Assembly (NCBI GenBank): GCA_013396655.1
Contig: WBMV01000258.1
Location: forward strand, 124,001-188,000
Length of the DNA stretch: 64,000 bases
From: Campylorhamphus procurvoides
Taxonomy: Eukaryota; Chordata; Aves; Passeriformes; Dendrocolaptidae
Direction of reading: 5' to 3'
This document shows, piece after piece, positions 25,095-39,100 of this stretch. The notes beneath the pieces were generated by a model. That model was given only the letters and a program-made list of their open reading frames with translations. It was not told where the DNA came from and did no database searches. Numbering within the stretch: the stretch's first letter is position 1; each line of letters begins with the position of its first letter. Both the position numbers and the translations under genes were made by a program.

Positions 25095-26569
25095 CTATTT
25101 CTATTGCAAGTCTTATCAGGTCACAACCAGTCCAAATCTGCCACTGCAGAACAGCAAATCCACTTAAAAAAGCATTATAGGATCAATCTGTAAACCACAC
25201 TTGGCTGACAGCTAAGCTGGAAGAAAGGGATTCAGAAACTACATCAGGCTGGAAGAAACGTCAAGTAGCAAGAACATGCATTGAGCTCCATTTAATTTAA
25301 AAAGGGTTTGAAACGTTTAAAAAGTGAGAGTTTGCCCTGCCTTTCAGGGAACCACAAACAAGGAGGCATCTTGAGTCATGAAAGAAGTTGGCTGTCCTGC
25401 CTTGGAGTCAGAAACAGAGAAACAAAGTCAAATGGCAGTCCAAAGGGTGACCCCACTTAGGAACTACCCAGTTCCAGAGCTCTAAATCCATGAGAACAGG
25501 AGAGGAAGGATGGCAAGGAAGTTCCTTTAAACAAAGCAGTCCTTTTACCTAGAAGCATACCTGAGTGGAAGTGACTCCAGTGTTAATCCTGCTGCTTGTC
25601 TTCTCAAGGGAATCAGGATGGACTTGAGAGCATCTCTGCCCCTCTTTCTATTTTCTTTTTTTTTCAGAGTATCAACCCTTAGTAACTACACAGCAACATT
25701 GCCTAGTTCTCTGACCAACAGACCATTCCTGAAAGTAACTCAGAATAAATCTGACAGCCAATTCAAATGGTCCCGGTGTTAATTCTGTTTCTCTCAGACA
25801 TCTCATTTCTCCCTTCCAAAAACTCAGTTGACTCCTCAAACACTCCCAAAAGGACTTGGAGCTGACAAGGTCACTTGAAGCTAAAAGAAGCCTCACAGCT
25901 CAGACAAGAAACCGTGCATTTGAAATGGAAACTGCCTGTCATTTCACAGCCATAACCATGACTAAACTGAGTTACAATGATTATTCAAGCACAAAAAAAT
26001 TGGGTCAGCTGACCACATCACTAAGAATCTAATTCCAGTTAAAATACCTCACTTCAACACATATTAAATTTATGTAAATCAATCTATAATAAGAAGGTAT
26101 TTACCCTTTCATAAGAGCATGCAGAAGAAGCTGTTCCATATTTCTTAACTTTTATTGTTCTAGAACTAACGTAACAAAAACGAGATAGCTTTGAATAGCA
26201 AAAATATGTACAAGTCAAAGCACAAAGCAATTCTCTTATCAAGACTTAAAAAACCCAAAACCATGTTGAACATCAGGACAAGCATTCCCTAAACTTTCAG
26301 CTGCAGTGTTCCCTTCCCCTCACCCCTGACTTTATTTTCCAAAAAACCTTCAAATGGTTCAACTTCCCAAGTACATAAATCCAGCAGCCTAGTTCTCACA
26401 GCTGGCATTGGTCTATTTGTGAGAGCCTTAAAACTCACAAAAATCGGGTGCTTGTGAAATCATTTCTTAAACAAGAAGAAACTGCAGAACAGAGACAGCA
26501 TCACCCACGAAGCACCAAGAGCTGCAGAACAGCAGCTGAACTGCACCCCACATCCCCCCCAATGCTCAC

Positions 26570-26862
26570 CTGTGATGGTGCAGGCATCTCTGTACTGTGT
26601 GCAGGCTGGCAGCTCCTCCTGCAGCCCCTCGCTCACATAGTGCTCCTCGAGGCTGCCAGTGGCTCGGGCTGGGGCTGCCTGGTGCTCGGGCTGGGCAGGG
26701 GGCACGGCAGCGGCCACAGTGCAGCTGTGTGGAGCTGTGGTGTCCAGCTTGGCAGGTTTCAGGGGCCTGGGCACCGTGCCATCGGGGGGACCAGCACTGG
26801 GCACCGGTGTGGGCTGGCACAGGAGGGGCTCCTGCTCTCTGCTGGCCTCGGCTTCGACAAGT
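26570..26862 (-). CDS. TRAK1: TRAK1 upstream coding exon, Pro/Ala-rich
   Basis: The exon is 293 nt: one base finishing a codon, 97 open codons, and one base of the next. The peptide starts LVEAEASREQEPLLCQPTPV, runs through a Pro/Ala/Thr-rich middle, and ends EELPACTQYRDACTIT. The acceptor is a strong pyrimidine tract ending TGTGTCACAG (exon starts at 26862); the donor is GTGAGC after 26570. The final G joins AT of the next exon to give Asp, making TITDVCNSTNLPEVE. TRAK2, from memory, has the similar ITDVCSNEDLPEVE at this point, which supports the junction. The open frame has no Met, and an in-frame TGA at 26891-26889 lies upstream without an ATG, so another exon must supply the start codon; I could not find it. 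The exon is GC-rich compared with its surroundings, and its low-complexity middle is likely poorly conserved. Human TRAK1 also uses a different first exon (MALVFQFGQ) here, so this may be isoform-specific. Confidence 0.8.
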
Positions 26863-29800
26863 CTGTGACACACAAAGGAGAGAAAGGGTCAGTTCAGCCC
26901 TGCCAGGCACCATAAATTAGGAGAGATGGGTCTGTTTTCTTTAAACATTAGTGTAACCTGACAAATTCAGCAAGTATTAGAACCCAACCATCCTCCACAG
27001 AGCAGCTGCCTCTCTCTGCCCCTTGCCCAGTCATGCCAAGTACGGAAGTGCTGTCCCTTCTACTCCCTTATTTACCAATTCTATCCCTATTTTCACCCAC
27101 CCCAACCTGCAGGAAGCACAGTCCATTCCCTCAGCTCCTTCACCAACTCTCTCACATCAGCCAAAAGAAGGCTCCATGGAACCAGCATGTTGCATGAGCC
27201 AGGTCGTGCACACAGACTGCACAAGACTGGTTGATTTACTGGCACTTTATTAACATCATATTTGGGATCTGCCTGATAGTAAACAATAAAAAAACTATTA
27301 GAAGCTTACACTATAACCCTCCTAGACTTTCCTGCCCACTGTGCCAGCCTCACAGCCAGTCCCTCACTGCCAGGCTGGCACCTTTGCTCTTTCTACAGAG
27401 GGCACAGCAAACAGAACTCAAGGTGCTCTGGGTTAGGGGGGTTGGCCACTTATTGCTGCTCCCCAGTGCTTCAAACAGGGAACAGTGTCCCTCAAAGCTG
27501 GATACTGATGCTCCCAACAAGGTCAAATTGGCCAGAGAAGAAATGAAGAAAAGCACACATTTCCCAAAAAACTTCACTGAACCTTCTGTGTAAGGGGCTA
27601 AAGGCACAGCAAAAACTGGTGGTATGGCACTGCTTTTGGTTATCAGCAGTGCAAGGGAAGATGCAAGTGCTCCTTACTGCTAGGAAAAGGAAATGTAATC
27701 ATGAGATTACAGAAAAACAGCCTGGGAAAGGACTTGAAAGACTTTATGTATGTAGTAGCTACGAGGCATAAAGCAGTAGCTGAAGAACAGGCCACACCAG
27801 AACACCCAGACTCCCTGGAAAAGCAGGACAGCCAGCAAGAGACACAACTGCACAGCTTTGAAAGCAGGAGGTGCATGTGCAAGGGCAGCAACAGGACATG
27901 CCATGTTCAGTGCTCCACCACGAACCAGAGGTACACCAGTTTTCTTGAGAATCCTATGAGAAAGGCTCTCTTTAATCTCTAGGAACATGTCCAGACAACC
28001 TTATTGTACCCCTGATTTTCTGGCATTTGTAACCAGTAACATTCTTGCTTCCCCAAGCCACGACAGTATTTCTAGGAGCTCATTGCAAGACTCAAGCACC
28101 AGTCTCTGAGCTGTCAGGACACAGAGCAGGTGTTCCAGACTGAGCTTCAGAGACATCTTGCAATGAAGGTGTGACACTGCACCAGCATCACCTTTGCTCA
28201 AACTGTTTTTCCCTTTCAGTACAGGCCTGAGAATAAAAAAAGCAAAACTCTCTCCCCCTTCCAGAGGGTCTCAACAAGGGTATGTTCACACCAAAATCAG
28301 ATCACTGTCACTGGAAACCAGATGGGCAATATTACCTCTTACACAAAAGGACATTTCAGTAAGTTTTTCTCAATTACATACATTTGTGTTTCTCCGTGGG
28401 ATCACTCGACCTGGAAACAGTTCTTACACTCAGAGACTCAAAACCTGCATTTTGTAATGTAAAACTCATAGCAGGAATATCATGAAAGCTATATATAGCT
28501 ATAAGAACATACTAAACCAAACCATAAGTTTATGATATACACTCTCACACAAACAGCACTTTACTGTGGCAGCTGCAGGAAGAGAAAAGTTTCACTGAGT
28601 GCTTGAACAGAACGTGCTGGGGTTCCCCTGCAGAGCACCCACTATTCCTGCACTATCACAGCACACACTGCAAAGAACAATGGGGTTACTTGTACTGATT
28701 ACTTTTAAATTGGGCCCCTTTCAAGTGGCTCTTTAGAAATAACAACAGGGAGATTACTGATATTAGAAATTAGTTGCTGCAATGAAGTTGGCAGCTGAAT
28801 GGAAATCTCCTTTTTCCTCTCCACATTGAGGAGAGAAACAACTTAAGCCATAAACAAGAAAAAGTACTGGAAACAGACTGATTAGAAGGGCTGTTTTGCC
28901 CTAGCTGCTACCACACACCTGGGAATTATATTTGTTTTGGGAAACTGTTAGATAACTGGGTTGTTATGGACAAGGGCATGTCTGGGATGAAGTCACCAAA
29001 AGCACTAACTTTTGGGAATTCAGGATCTTGTCACTTTCCTGAGCAAATGCCATCCCACAGCTGACACACCTGATCACCTTTGCTCATTCACCACTTTTAT
29101 GTCCCACATATTCCTTCCCAAAAATACTTTTGGCCAGAACATAATAGTCCAATTTGTGTTAGAAGTTTGCATTGAATGAGTTTCCCCTCTGCCTTCACCC
29201 ATTTAACACTCCCTCCACTGAGGTCCTGTGGAACTTGTTGTCCCTGTCCCATAAGGTGCTCTCCAAGAGCTTCTGCCTTGTCACATTAAGAAACAGTAAA
29301 TTGAGATATACATTCAAAAACAAGTCATCAGTGCCCTTCCTTCACCCAACAACCTGTTTCACTGGTGCTGCTTAGGGAAACTTTAAACAAATAGAGCTTG
29401 AAAACACAAAGCAGCAACGAAAACCAATCCCCCCAAAATTCCCCCAATCAGTCTGCCTGGTCCACTGCAGAAACACAGGGCACATCCACAGGAGAAAGTC
29501 GAATTCTAGACTAAGGAAGAGCATTTGCCTTGGACTTAAAACCTTGTATCACACAGGGGGAAAAGCCAGCACAAATGCACATCTCTGCTTCCCTTCAGAC
29601 TTATTTAATATCATCAACTCCCACACACAGAGGGGAGAAATGTTCTCCAGACTCTCACCAAACCTACAGAAGGGCTGTTTGCATATTCCCTCTTGCAAGG
29701 CAAATATTATCACCTAGCCCAGGGGCACATACTTCTCCTTTAAACTTCCACCTAAGTCTTCCTACTGCAGAAAATAAAAAGAAATGCCAAATTGCCAAAA

Positions 29801-32800
29801 CATCATGAAGAGAGGCATCGTGGCTGCTCTACCCATGAAATACACAATATTAGTATTATTCTTTAGTCAGTCTCCCCTGCCTTTACAATATTTATACACA
29901 CACCTTCTGACATCCAAATGAGGATAGAAATTGCTATTGCAGTTTTGGACTTTGCCATTCAAACAACAGGACAGTTTGCAAGTCAGATTATGGCTTTTCT
30001 TGCTGGAAAACCAGTGCATTTCAGTCTCTGTACTGCATATGCCAACAGCAGCCTGCATACAGGATTTAAATAACTCTTCTCTCCTACCTAATATGACACA
30101 ATTCAGCTTTTGCCTCAGCAATGTATTGCACCATTTCTGCCACTCTAAATACAGTGACAGTTTGGGGTCAATAAACAGACCTGGGAATTAAAAGAGTATT
30201 TAATTAGCAATATTTGAACTTACACTTCACTGTAGAACTGTTTGCTGAAAAAGCACAATTCCCTTAAGTTTATCATCTCAAATCTTGTTAGCCAAAGATC
30301 ATTTTAGTCTGCAAAGCCCCTTATTTGTCAGTTGTTTGTTACAGGCACTCCTTCCAACCCTGCAGTCTGTAAGAGCAATCACTCAGCACAAAGCCCTGCT
30401 CCTGCACTCCTCCTCTGAAGGATGCTGAGATTTTGGCCTCACCCAAAAAATGCTTAAATAAGAGTATTTGCATGATTACTACATGAAAACCTTAACCCCT
30501 CTATAAGGCCAGCAGCACTGTAATCCAATAGTCCACCTGCACACCAGACTGGACTATGCCTGCAGTGGAACTAAAACTTGGTATGTTTGTGGGGTCTACC
30601 TGGGGCAGCCCAGATTGCAAGAGGCAACAGTTCAGAGCTAAGACACATTGACATCAGCCAAGACACGAGGGGTTTGAGGTTATAAAAATAAATCTCCACA
30701 TCACTCAGACATTTCTGGGTTCTGGACATGAAAAGAAGTTCGTTCATTTCTTGTCTTTGGAGTGTGTTTGGTAGGGAGTGGGTTGAGTTTCATGCACCAC
30801 CAATTTCATACACAGGCAAATAAAATCAACCATTTGGTTTTTCACAGCCATTTGAGGTGAAGTTTTTCTGCACTTAGCATTAAATACATTAAACACTCTA
30901 AATCTAAACGCTTAAATGACTTCACATAATCCTTCTTGCTCCAGCAGAAGCAGGAGAAGCTGCAGAGCCATTCAGCCCTGTGCCTACCCCGAGCCAGCAG
31001 TGCCCACAAACCTTCATGGGTAACCTTGCACTATTATTCTGATCAGCACCTCCCACTGCAGCACCAGCCATTTCCTGCAGCCACAAAGCACTGGAACTCC
31101 TACAAATAATGGGCTACCCAAGAGCCTCAAGCTGCACCCTATGGGGATTATGAAGCTTAGAGCCATTTTTCCTTATCAGCTCAGATTTTGTGACCAATAG
31201 ACTTCTGTTCAATAGCCTAAAACAGCAACTTGGACCCTGCAAGCACCTGTCAATGTAAAGACATATTTCCTTCACAGAGGAGGAAAGAAAAAATCTCTTT
31301 CTAGGACTTCTGACTAAAATCTCCCAGGTCATCCTTTTGCTGTGCACACTCTCATGCATCATTTAATGATGCTGTTTGGTTTAGAGCAGAAGCAAAACCA
31401 TTTCCTGGGAGCTAGTTCTTTCCCAGAACAACTCTGGTGCTCATGACTCAAACCCCCTTTTGAGTTAAGAGAATTTGAAACCTCTAGCCCAAGATGCCCT
31501 TCAGATGCTGCCTGCTGTCTTACAGGGATGTGGAACTTCAAGTAACCCCAGGGGTTCCATCACTGCAAGCTCATCTGGGGTGTGCCTGTGAAATTTGCTG
31601 CTTCCAGAAGCTTCAAACTGCACAGGTAAGGAAGGGGGCACATTGAGCCCAAGGTGACAAGCTAAATCCAATCTAAAGTAACCCACCCAAATCAGGAAAA
31701 AAGATTTCAGAAGCTTCAGTGTTTTAGACAGAACCAAAGGATAGCAAGGGGCTGAGAAAGCTTTCTGCTCTTCACCTCTGCCTGGAGCTACCGAGTCTGA
31801 CCCTGTATTCTCATTTACTGGCTGATGGTTAAACACTTCAGAGGGTTCAGGGTGTGCAAATTCTTCCCTTTTAGGTACCTGCAAGAGATCCACCAAAAAC
31901 GTTCTTCCTGCTTTGTGCATCCCTTGGTAAATCCACTAAACATCTCTGTTCTACTAAGTCTGGTACATTTCACTAAATTGTTTAAGAAGAACCCTCAAGC
32001 TTCTTATTTACACAAAAACAAAAAATGTTCTTTTCAAATGCCAAATGCCCCATGTAGACACTGGAGCGAATCAAAGCTGGTTTATTTGTCTGTCTAATCT
32101 GTGAAACAGATAAACAAGCTGGCCTACCCTTGTGATTTGGGAAGATAATTGAGCAAAGCAACTTAGTAAGACTTGCTTCAAGCATTCCACTGATGTTGTG
32201 TTGAACTAATTCACATCCTGCATCTACACAAGTTTGCCTTTTTATTTTTTAATTGAAACACCATATTTTCACTCTGTGGGTGGGTTCAAAAGCCAGTCAA
32301 AACACCTTCTTCCATTTAAATACACTTTGTCAGACCATAAAGAAATAACCATTTGCAATAGGTCTGGCTTTTATACAAACACATACATAAAAAAATCATG
32401 GTTTAACTTTGAGATAAAGGCTGAATTTGATCCCAAATAATTTAGTGAGTTGTTTTAATCTTGCACTGTCTATTAAACCCTCTTATAAACCATGGGGGTT
32501 TGGCTCCCCCTCAGAAGCTGCTCTTCAAACATGCAGAATGCTGAGTGTTCAGTGAAGCCTCTGACTCGAGGGACAGAAAGAGGCAAAGTTTAGTGACACA
32601 ACGTGAGAGGCACTTTATTTACCTTCAAACCCACAAACACAAGCACTGCATTTTTCATGTTAGAAGAGATCCAATATTTTTACAGTGAAAATTAAAGGGA
32701 CAAGCATCATGGACAACTACAGACTGCATCCTTATGCAAAATTTTAAAGCCATTCAAGGTCCTTTTACAAATGTTCTGCCTAGATTTCCTAGACATGTAC

Positions 32801-35800
32801 TACATTCAGACTATATTCCATGTTTTTTTCTTTGTTGGGGGTTTCTCCTCCTTCCTAGTGGGATTAGGAACTCTTTGGCCTAACCAAACGCAATCTTTCA
32901 GAAGATTACCAACACCCAGTGTTTGTGTCACATGCTGTGAAGGATCTTCTCAGATCCTAAAGAGGGGCTCTCCTGCCTATGAAACCATTCAGGAGTGTTT
33001 TCAAGATCCCTTCTCAAAAAGCCTCACAACCAGCAAACACTAAGTTGAGGAAGGCATCCAATATCTATCCAAACCCAGAACAGTACCTGATCAGCTGCCA
33101 GGGGCACAGGAATGCCACTAAGAACACAAGTCACCACTAGGGAACAAAAGCCAGAACAGCCCCAGCACCATCCAAAAAGCTGCTCAAGCCACAGTATAAC
33201 CACATAGAGCATCAAGTCTTGCTCTCAAGGCTCCCAAAGCTGCTGCTGTGACCTTGCTTGGCACCAAGTCATCAATCACGACAGTCCTGTTTTCCCGACA
33301 AATAATGAAGTCAAAACACCACAAATAAAGAAAAGAGAGAAAACCACCCGAGTTACTCCACAAACCCAAGTTCCTCACCACAAGGAGCTGCCTTCAGAAG
33401 GAGCCCATGAGTCCCTTCTGCCCCAGGCCAGGGGAGGGTGGAACACAGTGCAGGACAAGCCTGGCTTTGACCTTGCCAGCAGAGAGGGCACAATGTGCTC
33501 CCAGCCAGCTTGATGGAACACGGCCCCTCTCTCTGCTCTGGAGTTCCTCCAGGCCAACACTGCAGGCTTCTATAAATAGTTCTTCCTCGTGTAAGGCTCG
33601 CATTACACTGGCAGCTTTTTGCAGCTCCCTCTCCTTTTATTAAACACAGGCCACAAAAGGTGCCCTCCCCACTCACCCCTGCTCCCAGTGAACAAATAAA
33701 ACTAAAAACAGGTCAGAATAATCCATGTGTTCCCTTTGCTGCAGCACACCATGCTGCTGGCTGGGAGATCTGAGCTGCACAAGCTGCATACCTGTCTTGG
33801 GAAGGGAAAGTGTTCCCCCAGCCCCACGGGGACAGAGTGTGTGAGACCTGGGTGTGCAGGCAGAGAGGGAATTGTCCTGCAGACAAAGCAAAGCTCAGGG
33901 GTCTGGCCATGCCAGGTACAAACACCTGGGAGATGTGCCTTCTCACACCCATGCAAGGGGCTCTGTGTACATCAATGCCAGGTGGGGCCAAAGGGCAGGG
34001 AGCAGCCCCTGCTGAAGATAAAGGTAGAACAATCAAAGCACCAGATAATTGGGGTTAGGTGGGTGTTGCATTAAGTACAGATGGACTCCTGCCTCGTACA
34101 CAGCCACTGAGCAAGTCAGAACACATGGACATCAGCTCTGGTACATTAACACAGATCTACAGCATATCTCCTCATGCTACTGAACAAAAAGGGCAGGCAG
34201 CAAAGTTTTCTCAAAGAGTTCAGGTGTGGGGGGAAACCATTACACCAGCAGCAAACCAGGTCCTCAAATGATACACGTGGGAACAGAAAGCTGAAAAGTT
34301 CTCTTTATTTATACACCACAAGAGCATTAACTCTCCACTTCTTTATTCTCCAGAAACCCCAAAGACTTCCAAAAGACAGTTTGGGATACCGAATTTTGGG
34401 TTCCCACCATCACTACTACTGTTTAATCAGAAATACAATTGGCCTAATTGCCAGCAAGTTAGGGCCAAGGGTTTTAGTCAAGTAACTCTAAACAAAGACC
34501 AGACTGGCTCAAACCAAATATTTATCATGGGTTTAAACCTGGGGGGGATTTTAATCTTGTTTGGCATTACTATTGTTCTTCATCTGTTACAGGAGGAATT
34601 CTTCATTTCTCCCCCTCCACAACGACCTTTAAGAGTCCACACAGACTTGGTATAAGTTTTAAAAAATGCTGCTTCACAGGAGTGGGAAAGTGTCATTATT
34701 TCAACTTTGAATAGCTGTCCTTCTGAAAATATTTACACAAAACATCATAACACAACTAAGACTGCTGTTTACTGTTTCTTATGGCACAGAGCCAGTGAGA
34801 GCAGGAGAGGAAGAAAATTCCTTGTGAAATGTTCTAAAAAAAAAATCCCAAACCAAAACAACAACTCTCAAAAAAACCCCAAAACACACACTACACCTCC
34901 TGTGTCCTGAGCCACTTATTTTCACCTTGAGTTTATCGCTTTGGACTAGGCTGATTATACAAAAAGCTGATTTTAGAAAAAAACCCCAACAACCAAATCA
35001 AACCCCAGTCTGTTGACTAGGGAAATCCCATTGTTTATCCCAGAAATGAAGAAATTAAAGCACCCTGTTGCTGCTAGAGACAGCTTTTTAAGACACTTAC
35101 CTCCAAGGCCAGTCCCAGCACCAGTTCCTACCCTGGGTAAGATGCCAAGATGATGTGCTCTGGCTCTCCAGCATCCCTGGCAGCAAACCTTCCCCCGTGC
35201 TCAAGAGTCAGGGAGCACCTGCAGCCCTTTTCAAGGGTTCCTCAAGCCCATCCCACAATTCCCCAATTGGCTGTCAATAAGCATGGGCTTCCCACCTGTT
35301 TCCTTTTGCCCTCTCTGATGAGGTAGGGCTGGGAGCAATGCTTTCCCCCACATACTGCCATGTCTAGAAAACACGAGGGAACTGAACCAGATCTGTCACA
35401 GCTCTGTCACTGCAGTCCCTCTAAAGCTTTGGGCTGGAGCAAAAGCAGATCCCAGCCCTCTGCAGCCAGGAGAGAGCCAGAGCTCTGATGTTTGTGGATA
35501 CCTGAGCCTCCCAAGCTCACTGTGGGTACCAGTGCTGAGGAGTGATGGAACAAGGACACAAATTCCTTACTAACCAGCAGTCCTGGGCCAAATACCAAAG
35601 CCTTGGTCACGTGGACCTCCCAGCAAGTGGGCTCTGTGCTGCTGAGCAGTGAGGGGACATCTCAACACTCACCATGCCAAGGCAGGGCTGCTCCCCTCCT
35701 GCTCCCCAGAGGCTGATGGAGACAGCAGGAGGAGGGCACTGCACAGCCCTTCTCAACACACTGCAATGTAGTTTAAAAACTGGCACAATTATTCTGCCAA

Positions 35801-36101
35801 GTCATTTTTCTGCTTCCCAAGTTTGTGTGTAATCATGAGAAATAAAACACAAAAACAAGAATTTGCTGTTTAAAGGGTGCTCTGTATAATCAGTATATTA
35901 CCATATACATGTGTCTGTGTTCTTGGGAACCTAGAAATGTTTATCTTAACAACAGGCTGTGGAATTTTAGGAAACTGAGCCAATTATCCATGGCTTAGTG
36001 CCATTAAAGTCAAAGTCACACAAGCAATGATTTTAGAACACTTTTTTAGAATTCCAGGGGCATTAACACAAACACAGCAAGAGCAAACCTGTGACAGTCT
36101 T

Positions 36102-36156
36102 TACACACACACAAAAATCCACCAACCCCAAACAAAACCAAACAAAAAAAAACCAT
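36102..36156 (+). repeat. A/C-rich low-complexity tract
   Basis: Begins with a short CA run and continues as ccaaacaaaaccaaac and a poly-A stretch. Same composition class as 25031-25094. Confidence 0.8.
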
Positions 36157-39100
36157 TTCCTCACAAAGGAGAACTACACAAGCTGGGGGATAAAAAGGCA
36201 AATTAACTGCAATACCTGCTCAGTTTTTGCTGCATTTGCAGGCTACACTATCTTACTTTGACACAGAATGAAGCTGAAATTGTGGCTTTCCCCAAGGGGC
36301 CACAAACATAAAAACTTGGATTCACTCAATACAGATGGATAAATGGTTCCAAACAACTGGAAACTGCCTTTGGAAAATTCTTGGGACAACCATTAAACAC
36401 AATTCTTTCTGCAGCTGCCCTCAGATAAATTCCTGGGTGCATGAACATATTCTCCAGAACACCCAACAGACTGTGCTGGGCACTGACTCTCCAAATTGAT
36501 TGGAAATCTCTGCTGATGGGACCCAAAGCTCCTATAAGTGCACCAGACAAGCTGACCTGCTACCATCAGGAAATTCAGTTTCCCCCTTATCAGCATGCCT
36601 TATGACTTATTCCTATCTTAGCACCCAGGCAGAAAGAATTCTGAGTGTACCAGCAGCTCAGGCAAGCAATCCAGCCAGCTTTCAGCAGGAAAACCAGTCT
36701 TTGGCAAGCCTTCTTCCTATATGCCATATATTTTATTCTTTGTGTACTCTAAAACTTTACTGGTAGACTGAAATGTCCCTGAATGTGAAATTCTGCACAG
36801 GAGTGTCAAAAGCAATGCTTGCTTGGGCAGTCAGAGGAACTGAACTCATTCAGTAAAATACTACAGACACCTGCTAAATGCAGAAATGCACAGAACAATG
36901 TGCAGGTTTACAATGTTGGAAAACAGAGCATTCAAAGCACCACTTTATTCAACTGAAAAACATAAAAATATCACTAATGCTCCCCACCTCCAGTTTAGAA
37001 GAAAGCCTCTCTCAAAACAAGTATATTATGATGCTTAGAAGTGTCTTCCTCCAAAATGTTTTTCATGACCTAACTTGGGAGAGCAACAGTCCCATCAGGC
37101 TCAGAACCACCATTAGCTTTTCCCTGACTCATACACATACTGCAGCACGAGCAGAGTTATCATTCCCAGGGCTCAGTTGCCTCAGAATAACAATAATGTT
37201 TTAGTCAGATTTAAGACCAGAACATCTTCTGGCCTTTAAGCACCCCTGGTCACATTTGAAAGGGATGATAAATGCTGACACCATAGGAAAGTATTCCCAA
37301 AGCCAAAGGAATAGGCTGACTTGTAAAGCATTTCAAACTTCCAGCTTGTGCCTGAAGCAGCTTCTCTCAAGGCACTTCAGGGCAAGGTTCAGGTTTCAAA
37401 TCAACAGGTAAAATGGAAAGAAAGGCTACAAGTACAACCCTGAATATTAGCACTATTTCCTGAAAGGAACAGATCTCTCTACCTACTCTGTAAATCCCCT
37501 GTACAGACTGCTCCCTCAACATACAAACTGTTATTTGAGCTCAAGAAGTTAAAAAGGAGCCAAGATTTGACAACTAAAATCTACTTTGAGACAGCACCCT
37601 CTCATTTTCATTATTGAAGCTTTCACTAATTTTCAGTTCTGTGAGCAATATGTTCTTGCAGCAGAGCTCAGAGCTGTATCAAATCTCTTTTACTGCAAGA
37701 GAGGATATGAAATACCCCTTGGTACTGAGGGAGGTCTGGAGAACTTCCTTGCAACTTAGTGTGGCAGAGAGGAAGAAATGAACCTGCACAGAGAGGGCTG
37801 CACAGCACATCATTAAAGAGAAATTTTTGAGGAAAAACTTTTATATTCTATGTAGGCACAGACTTACCTGAGACAAAGTCAACTTAATTTACTCCTTTTA
37901 TGGTTCATGTAGAAAAGCTTTGGATTTAAATTAGTCAAGCTCTGAACATAAGCAAGGTGGAATACTATAGTATTCCTGAGGGTTTGGAGTCCAAGAGAAT
38001 TTTCAGCAAGAAATGCTGAACTAACATTAAAAAGCATGCCCAGTAACAGCAAACATCTCCAGGCCATCACTTGCCTCATACAAATAACAGTTTTTGCTTT
38101 GTTTAACAAATTCTTGGCCATCCTTTTGATCACAAGTCCAAACAGTTCATGCAGCAATTCAAGCAAAGGATAAGTCTGTATTCAAAAGTGAAAGTTGCAG
38201 TATTTCCCCTACAGGATGAAGGAAATTAAATATTGTAGCTGCTCCTGTGCAGAGTAGAGATGTGGCCACACCAGGTCACCCTTACTTCCCTTGTTCTGGA
38301 TCCAGAGTTGGTTTTCAGAAATACACTGTTTATTCACCTGTGCCAAGCGCAGGGTTCAGCAGACACAACCCTCAGTTTCTGCTAAGAACCATTTTCTGTT
38401 CTCCTCTGTAAAATATTCTGCCATCACTTTGAAGCTGTCTCTTTACAATAATCCATCCCTCTTGGGTGCACTTTGATGTATCTGGAAGGTCCCATGGCTC
38501 AGTTTTCACACACCTATCCCCCACCATGCAAACAGAAAAGGAATTAAAAAATAGAATGCACATACTTCATTTATATTATTAAATACATAAAAGTTCATTA
38601 TCCAAACACCATACTGATATCCATCACCAGGTTGGAATCTCCTTGGCCAAAACAGGAGGCACAGATAAGTTTCCCATGACTCAAGCCTAGCAATAATTCC
38701 CTTGCAAGCTTCCATCACCACCAACACCAGCAAGTGACAGCTCGAGGCCAAAATAAGCCCCTGCCCTGCAGTTTATAAAGGCAGGCATTAAATCTGGCCC
38801 AGTCCCTCTGGGGTGAATGTCCTGGTCTGAAGCATGTCCATGCCACCTGAGGCAGGCTGACACTTCCCAGCAGGATGGGACAGTGCTGGAACACTCCCCT
38901 CCTTGGCCTCGCTCCACCTGCACTGGCTGCACGAGAAACACCCAAGTTTATTAATAAGCCCAGGGAAAAGGGCAGCAACTTGACTTGGATCCAGGACTTT
39001 CTAGGCCAGGATCAGTCGCAGAGTTTGCCAGACAGGTCAGGGAAGAGAGCAGTTCTGCCCAAATGGACCATGAACCTGCATGGGAACACCACAGAACACC

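Larger units (their letters stand above)
13896..26569. other. TRAK1 intron between the two long-form exons
   Basis: Together with the 13089-13895 part this intron is 13,481 bp. Apart from the CR1 and two tandem repeats listed, nothing is recognised. A short (CAG)5 lies at about 21229-21243. Frames up to 141 codons (20305-20730) show no family resemblance and are within chance expectation. Confidence 0.75.

Noticed and set aside
25240..25275. Possible CR1-like phrase ggctggaagaaacgtcaag
   Set aside because: Too short and diverged to separate from chance. The same applies to similar phrases near 8248, 30345 and 52790.
26448..26920. Plus-strand frames of 107-155 codons
   Set aside because: They are shadows of the GC-rich TRAK1 exon on the opposite strand.
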